15,416 nt of DNA, taken from positions 1 to 15,416 of the forward strand of contig CAVEQO010000044.1 of NCBI GenBank assembly GCA_963617965.1, in the 5' to 3' direction. Both the position numbers and the translations under genes were made by a program. The notes under the pieces are model-generated. The model searched no databases. It saw only the letters and a program-made list of their open reading frames with translations, and was not told the DNA's origin. Source of the stretch: UBA6382 sp963617965 (GTDB taxonomy: Bacteria; Bacteroidota; Bacteroidia; Bacteroidales; Bacteroidaceae). The first letter of the stretch is position 1. Each line of letters opens with the position of its first letter. Below, piece after piece: positions 1 to 7,015 of the stretch.

Positions 1-70
1 CTATAGTTCAGTTGGTTAGAGCGTCAGATTGTGGTTCTGAATGTCGTGGGTTCGAATCCCACTAGTCACC
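1..70 (+). tRNA. tRNA-His (GTG anticodon), 5' end cut by the window edge
   Basis: The cloverleaf can be folded by eye. The D stem is GTTC/GAGC. The anticodon stem is TCAGA/TCTGA (24-28 with 36-40), with loop TTGTGGT and anticodon GTG at 31-33. The T stem is GTGGG/CCCAC around TTCGAAT (46-62). The 3' acceptor strand TAGTCAC lies at 63-69, with discriminator C at 70. Only the last three bases of the 5' acceptor strand (CTA) are inside the window, so about five 5' bases including the His-specific G-1 are missing. C73 fits tRNA-His. CCA is not encoded. Confidence 0.95.
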
Positions 71-75
71 CGTAT

Positions 76-112
76 GGCATCAAAGCTTGGTCTTTGATGC
101 CCTTTCTGTTTT
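76..112 (+). terminator. Intrinsic terminator after tRNA-His
   Basis: A perfect 10-bp stem, GGCATCAAAG (76-85) with CTTTGATGCC (92-101), encloses a 6-base loop. A pyrimidine- and T-rich tail (CTTTCTGTTTT) follows. It starts 6 bases after the tRNA 3' end, as expected for a terminator of the tRNA transcript. Confidence 0.8.
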
Positions 113-166
113 CCGCCCCCCCGTATGTCTTCATGTCGTACCACTCAAAGCATAAAGGAGTCAGTA

Positions 167-198
167 GGGTTGCAAAACCGGGATCTGTTTTGCAACCC
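167..198. terminator. 12-bp perfect hairpin, possible 3' end of the surface-protein transcript
   Basis: GGGTTGCAAAAC (167-178) pairs perfectly with GTTTTGCAACCC (187-198) around an 8-base loop. It lies 45 bp beyond the stop codon of the minus-strand gene at 244-1890. Neither side has a convincing U-run: the plus side is TTGCCGTTGTATT and the minus side is TACTGACTCCTTTATG. It may be a 3' UTR stabilising hairpin or a weak terminator rather than a canonical intrinsic terminator. Nothing else is visible between the tRNA terminator and position 243. Confidence 0.4.
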
Positions 199-243
199 TT
201 GCCGTTGTATTGAGCCTCGTCTACGGGCATTTCGGTGAATACC

Positions 244-1890
244 TTAGCGCAATTTCAGCACTTTTCTGCCGTCCTTTATATAGAGACCCTTGGGAAGGTT
301 GTCAAAATCATTACCCAGGTAAACTCCGCCTACGCTGTAGACTCCCGGCTTGTATGACGGGATGCCAGCATCAACAGACTCTATGCCTATCGGAGACCAC
401 GTGCCGCTGGGATACTTGTTGGCGGTGCAGTTTATCGCAGCAAACCTGTCGCAGATTTCCTGCGCCTTGCTCGGCAGAACATTTTCAACCACCATGCCGG
501 GCAGATTGGCAAGGAAGTCAAATGCCTCCTGCATAGTCATCCCCAGAAGTTCCTGCAGCAGCTTGGTTGCATACACTCTGCTGCCGTTGTTTTCTTCAAG
601 CACCACGTCATAACGTGTGCCTTGTTCTATCTGGACTTTGGTATTGACAGTTTCCCCGTCGAGAGCCACGGATTTCAGCGAACTGTCAAACTCCGCATCC
701 TCAGGCACAGTGATTATGCACCCCTCCAATACAAATTCCGTGATGTCGTATACCGAACCATAGTAGCTGCCGCAGACATCCACGCTGGCTTCGCGCACAG
801 TGAGGGTATCCCCCTTCCCGGTGCCGGCTATGCCTGACTTGCCCGTGGCGTTGACCGTACAGCTGTCAATCACAAGAGAGGTGTTGTCGACACTGATGGC
901 GGTGTAGTTGACCGTCATGGAAAGGGTTCCGCCGCCGCCTATTGTCGTGGAGCGGAAAAGTTCCATGCCCACATAATTGGCACTGATGCTGTTATCGCCT
1001 TTCACGTCTATCTTCAGACCGCTCACTGACCTGTTCTTGAGTCCGTTGCCGTATTTGCTCTCTATCGTCGCCCCGTCAAGGAACAACGTTGTTGTGGTGG
1101 GGTCGTATGTCGCCGTGCCGCTCACGCCGGGTATCACGCTGAGGTCGCCGCAGTTCTTGCTCGTGACAACCACATCGGCAATGGTGATACCGCAATCCAC
1201 CACCTCGTCCGCCTTTATCTCTATCTTGGATTGTTTTTTTCCATCAACCACAAAAGCTTGTTGGGTTTTGTCATACACCGCGCCGTCGGGCGAGACAACC
1301 CTGCACCCGTCAAGGGTAAACGACGTGAGGTTGCAGACTGAGCCGGAAGCACCCTCCGCTGTCACGTTGGCATAGCGCACGGTGACACTACCGACACCGT
1401 CATTTCCGAGTATGCCGTATGCACCGCTGGTGTTCACAGTGCAGTCTTCCAGAACAAAGGACCCTCCCCTGAAAGTTCCCAAACCGGAATCGTAGTAACA
1501 AGAAGATTTAAGGTTGAGAGTCCCACTTCCACGTACATACGTGCACATCCCATAGTCACTATAAAGTGCAGTATAGTAGCTTGTAATAGTGTTTGTCCCC
1601 ACCACATTTATGACGAGGTTTTTGTTGCTCAGGTTGGCAATGCCAGACAGTTTCCCGTCTCTATCTGCATCGGTGATGGTGGCGTTGACAAGGGTGAGCG
1701 TGTTCGTGGCGGGGTCGTATGTCACCGTGCCGCTCACGCCGGGTATCACGCTGAGATCATCGCAGTTGTCCGACGTAACACTCTTATCAAGAATATTAAA
1801 ACCGTAGAACGTACTGGCTTGGACCGAACCCAAAGGAGTGAAAGCAAGCAGCATTGCCATCAGAAAAAGATTTCGTACTCGTTTTTTCAT
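244..1890 (-). CDS. Secreted surface protein: two beta-repeat units, L7/L12-like domain, C-terminal tail motif
   Basis: This is an exported protein of unknown function, 548 aa. It has a positively charged start and hydrophobic core (residues 1-26, ending VQAS), a typical Sec signal peptide. Two homologous units follow, about 30-228 and 233-423. Each opens with a DLSVIPGVSGT(V/A)TYDP motif and continues in short Ser/Thr/Asn-rich strands such as TLTLVNATI. This resembles the beta-helical, carbohydrate-binding-type repeats of Bacteroidetes surface proteins. Residues 427-493 match the pattern of the ribosomal L7/L12 C-terminal domain (YDVVL...K...GM...EA.D.L...P...A). The last 35 residues contain GVYSVGGVYL and PKGLYIKDGRKVLK, the tail typical of exported Bacteroidales proteins and possibly a sorting signal. 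The start at 1890 is chosen because it places the signal peptide at the N-terminus. The gene has its own promoter. The substrate is unknown. Confidence 0.85.
   Translation of the reverse strand: MKKRVRNLFLMAMLLAFTPLGSVQASTFYGFNILDKSVTSDNCDDLSVIPGVSGTVTYDPATNTLTLVNATITDADRDGKLSGIANLSNKNLVINVVGTNTITSYYTALYSDYGMCTYVRGSGTLNLKSSCYYDSGLGTFRGGSFVLEDCTVNTSGAYGILGNDGVGSVTVRYANVTAEGASGSVCNLTSFTLDGCRVVSPDGAVYDKTQQAFVVDGKKQSKIEIKADEVVDCGITIADVVVTSKNCGDLSVIPGVSGTATYDPTTTTLFLDGATIESKYGNGLKNRSVSGLKIDVKGDNSISANYVGMELFRSTTIGGGGTLSMTVNYTAISVDNTSLVIDSCTVNATGKSGIAGTGKGDTLTVREASVDVCGSYYGSVYDITEFVLEGCIITVPEDAEFDSSLKSVALDGETVNTKVQIEQGTRYDVVLEENNGSRVYATKLLQELLGMTMQEAFDFLANLPGMVVENVLPSKAQEICDRFAAINCTANKYPSGTWSPIGIESVDAGIPSYKPGVYSVGGVYLGNDFDNLPKGLYIKDGRKVLKLR
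1099..1143 (-). repeat. Intragenic direct repeat, copy B (second unit of the surface protein)
   Basis: This 45-bp segment encodes the SVIPGVSGTATYDP region of repeat unit B. It differs at one base from 1711-1755. The surrounding halves of the units have diverged far more, so this stretch is either under strong constraint or was recently converted. Confidence 0.85.
1711..1755 (-). repeat. Intragenic direct repeat, copy A (first unit of the surface protein)
   Basis: This is the partner of 1099-1143, with 44 of 45 bases identical and the same reading frame. It encodes SVIPGVSGTVTYDP. The 612-bp spacing equals 204 codons, the length of one repeat unit. Confidence 0.85.
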
Positions 1891-1985
1891 TAATTTTTAT
1901 GATGTATTTATCCTTTTTCATTGGCAACACGCTGACTTGTAGTGATTTGTTACAGGGGAGGTAAAAATTGCCTGAATCTGTACCA

Positions 1986-2038
1986 CAAAGGTACGAATAA
2001 AACCATAAAAGCCGTATCTTTTGATAATTTTTTCACAC
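1986..2038 (-). promoter_or_regulatory. Promoter of the surface-protein gene, with conserved upstream module
   Basis: Read on the minus strand, TACCTTTG (1993-1986) is a perfect Bacteroidetes -7 box (TAnnTTTG). Upstream lie TTTTATT, then TACGGCTTTT (2016-2007) in the -33 region, then an A-run (GTGAAAAAA). The whole block matches the region upstream of the gene at 3731-5164. In the first 35 positions, 29 are identical without gaps, and the match continues to the A-run with a one-base gap. Transcription would start near 1980, giving a 5' UTR of about 90 bases. The rest of the 232-bp gap holds no gene that I can support. Confidence 0.65.
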
Positions 2039-2122
2039 TACAGGATTTTGGAAATTGCCAGACATACCGACGGGGCAAGGATGCGCAGGACACTGCCGGC
2101 AAACAGCACTCGCCTCCGGGGG

Positions 2123-3628
2123 CTACTTCGGCAACGAGACTTTAAACAGCGAAGATTCTACATGCTGCTCCTTGATGATCTGCGTCAAACTGTTGACCAC
2201 TTCGGGATATTTGGAAGCCACGTTGGTGTCCTCGTGCAAATCGGTGGCGAGGTCGTACAGTTCGCTCGCTCCGTTACGGTAGATGAGTTTCCAGTTGCCG
2301 GAGCGCACGCCGATCTGGTTGGTTTCGTGAAATTCCCAGTAAAGGAATTCGTGCTCCTTCTGTTCTTTGTCGTTACCCAAAAGTGTGGGTGCGAAAGAGA
2401 TTCCGTCAAAGCAGTCATCGGCCACTTCGGGATTCAGATAATCGTTCGCCCGGATTCCGAGCAACTCACAGAAAGTTGGCAGTATGTCGTAGAAGACCAG
2501 CTGATGATCATTAATGCTGCCCGGCTGCACGTGTCCGGGCCACCATGCTATGAACGGTATACGTATGCCGCCCTCATTGCACGAACGCTTCAATCCCTTG
2601 AGTTTTCCGTCGCGACCGAAGAATGTGGGATCCGCCCCACCCTCTTCGTGGGGACCGTTGTCAGACGAGAAAATCACGAGAGTGTTCTTGTCAAGCCCTT
2701 TTGCCTTGAGCCGCTGCATGATTTCGCCAACATAGGCATCAAGCCGGGTTATCATTGCGGCAAACTGCGCATGCATGTTTGTGTTGGCGTGGTAACGGTC
2801 AACACCGGCAAACGAGATGTCGTTGCAGAAGGTCTGCTCATAAGCCTGAAGTATGGAGTCGTTGGGTTGGTATAGTTCGGCGTGCGGCAGAGTGTAAGTA
2901 AAGAACCCGTAGAACGGTTTGCCTGCTTCCTGACGATCAAGCCAGTCAAGAGCCTCGCGGTGGATCAAATCACCGGAGTATTGTGTGCGGTTGGCATAGT
3001 CAGCGTTGGCGGTAGTGTACTTTGTGTTGTCGGTCAGTTCCACGCGGACAGTCTGCGTGTCACCGAGTCTCTTGCTGTAGCGGTTGAGGAAATTGGGATA
3101 GTACATATGTGCCATATATTGGCAGATATAACCATAGTATTCGTCAATGCCGCGTTTGTCTGGGGTAGAGACGGAACCCTCATAACCGCCAGCCCATTTG
3201 CCGAACATTCCGGTAGTATATCCGTTCTTTTTCATGATTTCAGGCAGGATGATATGGTTGGCATCATAAGGTTCCTGGCCAACGCGGTCCGGGTCTTGGC
3301 TTTTGCCGTAAGTTATGTTCGGACGGTTCTTCCAATACTCGAGGTTGCCGCGCACATGGGTATGCCCCGTGTGCTGACCGGTCATGATGGTAGCACGCGA
3401 CGGCGCGCTGACAGGGCTTCCGGCATAGGCTTGAGTGAAGCGCATGCCTTCCGAAGCGAGCCGGTCGATATTTGGAGTCTTGATGTAGGGTTGTCCATAG
3501 CATGCGAGGTCGCCGTAGCCCATGTCGTCGCAGAGTATGAATATGATGTTAGGCTTCTCGGCTGTTGCTTCTTGCGCCAATGCTGCAAGCGGGGTCAGGG
3601 CTGCTGTAGTAAGGAGATATTTCTTCAT
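2123..3628 (-). CDS. Formylglycine-dependent sulfatase, Ser type (S1 family)
   Basis: This is an exported sulfuric-ester hydrolase of 501 aa, the usual length for the family. An N-terminal signal peptide (about 1-19, ending ALAQ) implies a periplasmic or surface location. NIIFILCDDMGYGD (27-40) supplies the paired metal-binding aspartates D34/D35. SAPSRATIMTG (74-84) is the S-x-P-S-R signature, whose Ser74 would be converted to formylglycine by an anaerobic sulfatase-maturating radical-SAM enzyme. SSDNGPHEEGG (321-331) gives the second metal pair D323/N324. GKLKGLKRSCNEGGIRIP follows at 341-358, and the C-terminal subdomain carries WKLIYRNGASELYDL. The motif usually written GKWH is GKWAGG (143-148), so the conserved histidine is replaced. 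The gene lies 102 bp downstream of the lectin-like gene with no -7 box between them, so co-transcription is likely. The substrate is unknown. A sulfated host or dietary glycan is an inference from the family. Confidence 0.93.
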   Translation of the reverse strand: MKKYLLTTAALTPLAALAQEATAEKPNIIFILCDDMGYGDLACYGQPYIKTPNIDRLASEGMRFTQAYAGSPVSAPSRATIMTGQHTGHTHVRGNLEYWKNRPNITYGKSQDPDRVGQEPYDANHIILPEIMKKNGYTTGMFGKWAGGYEGSVSTPDKRGIDEYYGYICQYMAHMYYPNFLNRYSKRLGDTQTVRVELTDNTKYTTANADYANRTQYSGDLIHREALDWLDRQEAGKPFYGFFTYTLPHAELYQPNDSILQAYEQTFCNDISFAGVDRYHANTNMHAQFAAMITRLDAYVGEIMQRLKAKGLDKNTLVIFSSDNGPHEEGGADPTFFGRDGKLKGLKRSCNEGGIRIPFIAWWPGHVQPGSINDHQLVFYDILPTFCELLGIRANDYLNPEVADDCFDGISFAPTLLGNDKEQKEHEFLYWEFHETNQIGVRSGNWKLIYRNGASELYDLATDLHEDTNVASKYPEVVNSLTQIIKEQHVESSLFKVSLPK

Positions 3629-3730
3629 GGGTAGCTGGTTTGGGAAAAGGGTCGTTGTGTGAAAGTTGTGTATCTGTTGCCGTTGAACGGCTGTCGCATC
3701 AGCAGGTCTTGCAAAAACTGGATTTGGGCA

Positions 3731-5164
3731 TCATTTCAGTTTTTTCCTGCCGTGTTGTATATAAACACCACGATGGCGTTCGGGGTCTATGCGCTGGCCC
3801 GCAAGGTTGTAGGCGCGCTGGTCGGCTGAACTTACTGGCGGGGATACGGAGACAGGGTTGACTCCCGTCACGGTGTCTGTATTTGGAGTGAAGAGAGCGG
3901 TGATTTCCACACTTTGTGTCAAGGGGAACTCATAGGAACTTTTGGCAGACACAGTCACTCCGTCAATTATCCAACCCTTGAAGTACGCATTGCCGCGCGG
4001 GGTAGCCTCAAGTTTCACGGTGGTGCCGCGTTCGGCCGTGACGGTGGTGCGGCCTTTGGTGTCGGCAACTGTACCGCTGTAGGGTTCAAGGAACGTGGCG
4101 GTTCCACGCAGGGTATCGCAGGAACTGACAGTCAGAGTACGCTGCGCCGCATCAGCCTGGGCGACGGTAATCATAAGTTCATAGAGGAATCCGTTTACGT
4201 CTTCTTCAGCACCGTCCGTGCCGTTGTCCGTCAAGCGTATGCGTATGTGCGCATTGCCGAGTTTCGCCGTATCCGGAACGTTAAAAGTGAAGTTCCCCGT
4301 AGCCTCTGTGCCGAGGGACTGCATTGTTTCGAATATGCCATCAGCATCCCAGTCAAAATAGGCAAGAACTTTATAGTTTCCGTCCATGCTCCTTGCCGTG
4401 TAACTCAGGTTGGCCGTCGCGCCGGATATGAGTGTGGCACGGTCATTGCGGACAAGGTTATAGTAGTCCGTGGGGCGTGTTTTGGCGGTGTAATCCACTT
4501 CATCGGTCACGGCTTCGCCTTCGAGCTTTAGTTCGGTCAGATAGGCGAGTCCGCTATTGCCGCAGGGCAGGTTGTAGACTCCGAGTTCGCGCGAATACCG
4601 GCTACGCGCATTGGGGTCGGGCTCTTCGTAGTCGTAGGTAGTCTCGTGGAATTCCCAGTAGGAGTTCCCGCGGTTGTAGCGTACGGAGTAGGCTACAACC
4701 TTGCCTGAATAGGCTTCATAGTTGAGTCCGAGGGTATTGTCGGCTTGTGTGTCAATGGTCTGGTCTGTACTGCAGATGTAGTAGTAGCCGGTAAAACTGG
4801 ACGTGGAGTTTGCCTTGACCTCCAGTTCCACAGGATCGGTGCCGGTTGTTATCTGCTGCGTTTTCCCGTTTTGTGCGGGCAATGCAGTCGACTGTATGTA
4901 ACGGCCGGATGCAACGTTCTGTATATAGTAGTGGTCAGGAGTAGAGGTAGAAATGAATTTCCAGTACTGTTTCTGCACGTTGTTGGCAGGACCGGCAACC
5001 AAACCACCAGCAGCTTCGTAGATGTATGCGTTGGTGTTGGTATTGCGATTGATAAGATAGACCTTGCCGTCTTCGGGCTGGTCGGACTTCTGTGCGATGA
5101 CAGGCAGGACTGCTATGACAGCCAGAACGCAGACGGCAGTTCGCAGGCATTTGTGGAGTTTCAT
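3731..5164 (-). CDS. Secreted multidomain protein: ricin-like lectin, GEVED and InlB-like domains
   Basis: This exported protein of 477 aa appears modular and non-enzymatic. Residues 1-25 form a signal peptide (ending PVIAQ). Residues 33-172 look like a ricin-type beta-trefoil: GKVYLINRNTNTNAYI, QYWKFISTS, YYIQNVASGRYIQ, with a second NSYWEF near 167. Residues 209-336 match the GEVED domain pattern (YFDWDADGIFET, then HIRIRLTDNG, then EEDVNGF). Residues 343-427 resemble a divergent InlB B-repeat (VKLEATPRGNAYFKGW, then ITALF). The C-terminus AYNLAGQRID...RGVYIQHGRKKLK is the Bacteroidales exported-protein tail also seen in the 548-aa protein. It is the first gene of a likely two-gene transcript with the sulfatase. 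It may bind or present the glycan that the sulfatase acts on, but this rests on context alone. Family assignments were made by eye. Confidence 0.85.
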   Translation of the reverse strand: MKLHKCLRTAVCVLAVIAVLPVIAQKSDQPEDGKVYLINRNTNTNAYIYEAAGGLVAGPANNVQKQYWKFISTSTPDHYYIQNVASGRYIQSTALPAQNGKTQQITTGTDPVELEVKANSTSSFTGYYYICSTDQTIDTQADNTLGLNYEAYSGKVVAYSVRYNRGNSYWEFHETTYDYEEPDPNARSRYSRELGVYNLPCGNSGLAYLTELKLEGEAVTDEVDYTAKTRPTDYYNLVRNDRATLISGATANLSYTARSMDGNYKVLAYFDWDADGIFETMQSLGTEATGNFTFNVPDTAKLGNAHIRIRLTDNGTDGAEEDVNGFLYELMITVAQADAAQRTLTVSSCDTLRGTATFLEPYSGTVADTKGRTTVTAERGTTVKLEATPRGNAYFKGWIIDGVTVSAKSSYEFPLTQSVEITALFTPNTDTVTGVNPVSVSPPVSSADQRAYNLAGQRIDPERHRGVYIQHGRKKLK

Positions 5165-5295
5165 GGATTATACGGATTAGATGAGTGGAGAGTTTTCAAG
5201 GCAAAAACAGAAAAATTTTTGTTTTCGTTCCGGATTCCCTGACTTGCTGCACTTGTTGCTACATGACGGGGCAAAGGTCGCTCGTGTTGATTTCG

Positions 5296-5348
5296 CAAAA
5301 ATACAAATAAAATCAGAAAAGCCGTACCTTCCGGCAACTTTTTTCACG
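5296..5348 (-). promoter_or_regulatory. Promoter of the lectin-sulfatase pair
   Basis: On the minus strand, TATTTTTG (5303-5296) fits the -7 box TAnnTTTG. TACGGCTTTT (5326-5317) lies at exactly the same distance as in the 1986-2038 promoter, and GTGAAAAAA lies further upstream. The predicted 5' UTR is about 125 bases. The 293-bp gap between 5165 and 5457 contains no supported gene. I see no clear aroB terminator in it, only a weak CGTTCA/TGAACG pairing around 5372-5393. Confidence 0.6.
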
Positions 5349-5457
5349 CAGCGCGATTCCCGGAAAACCGTTCAGCCATATTTTTGAACGCCAATATGCA
5401 GGATGAGAGCACTGAGTTCTGCCATAGGATGCTGTTTTGCCTGTAACCGTTGGCGTA

Positions 5458-6519
5458 TCAGAACTGTTCGCGGAAGAAATCGAGGGCTTCGAATATTTCA
5501 TCGTGCGACGCAGTCTGGTCAAGCCTTATGTCGCCAATATCGCCGAGCAGTGTAAAGTTGATGAAACCGCGTGTGTTTTTCTTGTCGTGCTTCATCAGCC
5601 CATAGAGTTTTTCGTAGTCGTTGCAGCCGAAATCCATTGTGCCGTAGTTCTCACGTATGAAGGCAACCGTCTGCCGCATTTTGTCTTTCGGGAAACCCAC
5701 CTTCACCACACTCAGGTACAACTCGCACACAATGCCCCACGCCACGGCATAGCCATGGAGTACGGGACGACCGGATGCCAGAGCAAAACTTTCGAAAGCA
5801 TGACCTGCCGTGTGCCCCACGTTGAGTGCCTTGCGCAGTCCTTTTTCGCAGGGGTCCTGCAGCACAATGCGCTCTTTCACGAGAATATTCTTCTTCAGTA
5901 TCTCCCCGAGCCTCACCAAGTCCGGGCTGTGCAGGTCAAAACCAACAAGTTCCGCCCAGTCGGGCGTGCTGCTTATCAGCCCGTGCTTGAGCATTTCGGC
6001 ATAGCCCGAGCGGACATTGCATCCATCGAGTGTAGCAAGGAAACCGGTATCTACAACCACGTGCAGCGCATCGCTGAACATACCTACTTCGTTTTTAAGG
6101 CCGTTGAAGTTGATGCCCGTCTTGCCGCCCACCGATGCGTCAGCCATGGCCAACAGGGTCGTGGGGACATTGACAAACCTTATGCCGCGCTTGAACGTTG
6201 ATGCTGCGAAACCACCCAAATCCGTCACCATGCCCCCACCCACATTGACGAGGAGCGAACGGCGGCTACCGCCGCCATCGCCCAGAGCCTTCCATACCCG
6301 GACCAGCGACTCCACGTTCTTGCACGCGTCAGTGGTGCCGATGGTGATGACCGGAGCATCATTCAGCTCTGCGCAACCGCGCAACCGATTGAGGCAAAGC
6401 CGCCGCGTAGTTTCATCGGCGAGCACGAAAACCTTGTCACAGTCCGTTTCATTCAAAATCCCGGAAAGCCGCCCGGCAGCATCGTCAGTGAACGATATCG
6501 GTTGTCCTGCAGTGTTCAT
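5458..6519 (-). CDS. aroB: 3-dehydroquinate synthase
   Basis: This cytosolic enzyme converts DAHP to 3-dehydroquinate, the second step of the shikimate pathway, using NAD and a divalent metal. The 353-aa length is normal and complete. Visible motifs are NVGGGMVTDLGGF (92-104, nucleotide binding), VPTTLLAMADASVGGKTGIN (118-137, active site loop), GYAEMLKHG (172-180), LNVGHTAGHAFE (232-243) and LHGYAVAWG (254-262). By comparison with characterised enzymes the metal ligands are E175, H236 and H255, all present. The ATG overlaps the TGA of the upstream MerR gene (ATGA), which implies translational coupling. No separate promoter is needed. Confidence 0.97.
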   Translation of the reverse strand: MNTAGQPISFTDDAAGRLSGILNETDCDKVFVLADETTRRLCLNRLRGCAELNDAPVITIGTTDACKNVESLVRVWKALGDGGGSRRSLLVNVGGGMVTDLGGFAASTFKRGIRFVNVPTTLLAMADASVGGKTGINFNGLKNEVGMFSDALHVVVDTGFLATLDGCNVRSGYAEMLKHGLISSTPDWAELVGFDLHSPDLVRLGEILKKNILVKERIVLQDPCEKGLRKALNVGHTAGHAFESFALASGRPVLHGYAVAWGIVCELYLSVVKVGFPKDKMRQTVAFIRENYGTMDFGCNDYEKLYGLMKHDKKNTRGFINFTLLGDIGDIRLDQTASHDEIFEALDFFREQF

Positions 6520-6893
6520 TTGTCCTCGATGTTGTATTCTTCACCCTCCACTATGCCGCCAAGCTGCGCACGCAATTCCACCAGCCTCGACCTGATGTCC
6601 TTCAGTGTGTCGAGAGCCTCATTCCGACGGTAAGCCCCGTCCTTGTTACGCTTCAGCACCTCGCGTGCCGCCGACAGCTTCATGCCGCGCCGTTTCACCA
6701 GATCGTGGATAACGCCCACAAGTCTGATGTCTTCCTTGGTATACTGGCGCACACCGCGTCCAGCCCTCTTGGGCGACAGTTGGGGAAACTCGGTTTCCCA
6801 AAACCGCAGCAGCGATTCGTTGACACCGTAAGTCTCCGCTACCTCCTGTATGGAGTAATACTTTTTCAAGTCCTTGTTTGTGTTGAGAGCCAT
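6516..6893 (-). CDS. MerR-family transcriptional regulator
   Basis: This DNA-binding regulator is 125 aa from the ATG at 6893, starting MALNTNKDLKKYYSIQEVAE. An upstream ATG at 7028 would add 45 residues. I reject it because that stretch covers both divergent promoters and is unlike the family, while MALNTNKDLKKYYSI is the conserved start in Bacteroidetes. The helix-turn-helix is KYYSIQEVAETYGVNESLLR (11-30), followed by FWETEFPQLSPKRAGRGVRQ and YTKEDI as the wing. Residues 85-115 are a probable coiled-coil dimerisation helix. There are no cysteines, so metal sensing of the MerR/CueR kind is unlikely. It overlaps aroB by 4 bases. What it regulates and any effector are unknown. Confidence 0.92.
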   Translation of the reverse strand: MALNTNKDLKKYYSIQEVAETYGVNESLLRFWETEFPQLSPKRAGRGVRQYTKEDIRLVGVIHDLVKRRGMKLSAAREVLKRNKDGAYRRNEALDTLKDIRSRLVELRAQLGGIVEGEEYNIEDK

Positions 6894-6959
6894 GTCGTTA
6901 TGGTTTTCTGGCAAAAGACGGCATTTCCGCCAAACCGTGCGGATTTCTGTCCTTAGGAA

Positions 6960-6990
6960 TTGCAAATGTAACGATTTGTTGCTAATTTTG
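6960..6990 (+). promoter_or_regulatory. alaS promoter
   Basis: TTG at 6960-6962 is followed after exactly 20 bases by TAATTTTG (6983-6990), a near-ideal Bacteroidetes -33/-7 pair. Transcription would start near 6997, about 20 bases before the alaS ATG. No Shine-Dalgarno is evident, as usual for the phylum. Confidence 0.75.
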
Positions 6991-6998
6991 TGCTCAAA
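6963..6998 (-). promoter_or_regulatory. MerR-aroB promoter, overlapping the alaS promoter
   Basis: On the minus strand, TACATTTG (6970-6963) fits TAnnTTTG, and TTTG (6998-6995) lies upstream with a 24-base spacer, slightly long for a -33 element. Transcription would start near 6956, leaving a leader of about 60 bases before the ATG at 6893. The box is interleaved with the -33/-7 elements of alaS. Confidence 0.5.
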
Positions 6999-7015
6999 TT
7001 CAAAAAAAGACAGCA

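Noticed and set aside
1980..1994. GTACC-ACAAA-GGTAC inverted repeat over the -7 box as an operator
   Set aside because: The arms are only 5 bp and the repeat is absent from the otherwise matching promoter at 5296-5348, so chance is likely.
2021..3634. Long plus-strand frames (284 and 250 codons) opposite the sulfatase
   Set aside because: They are mirror frames of a sulfatase with intact catalytic motifs, with no independent evidence of coding.
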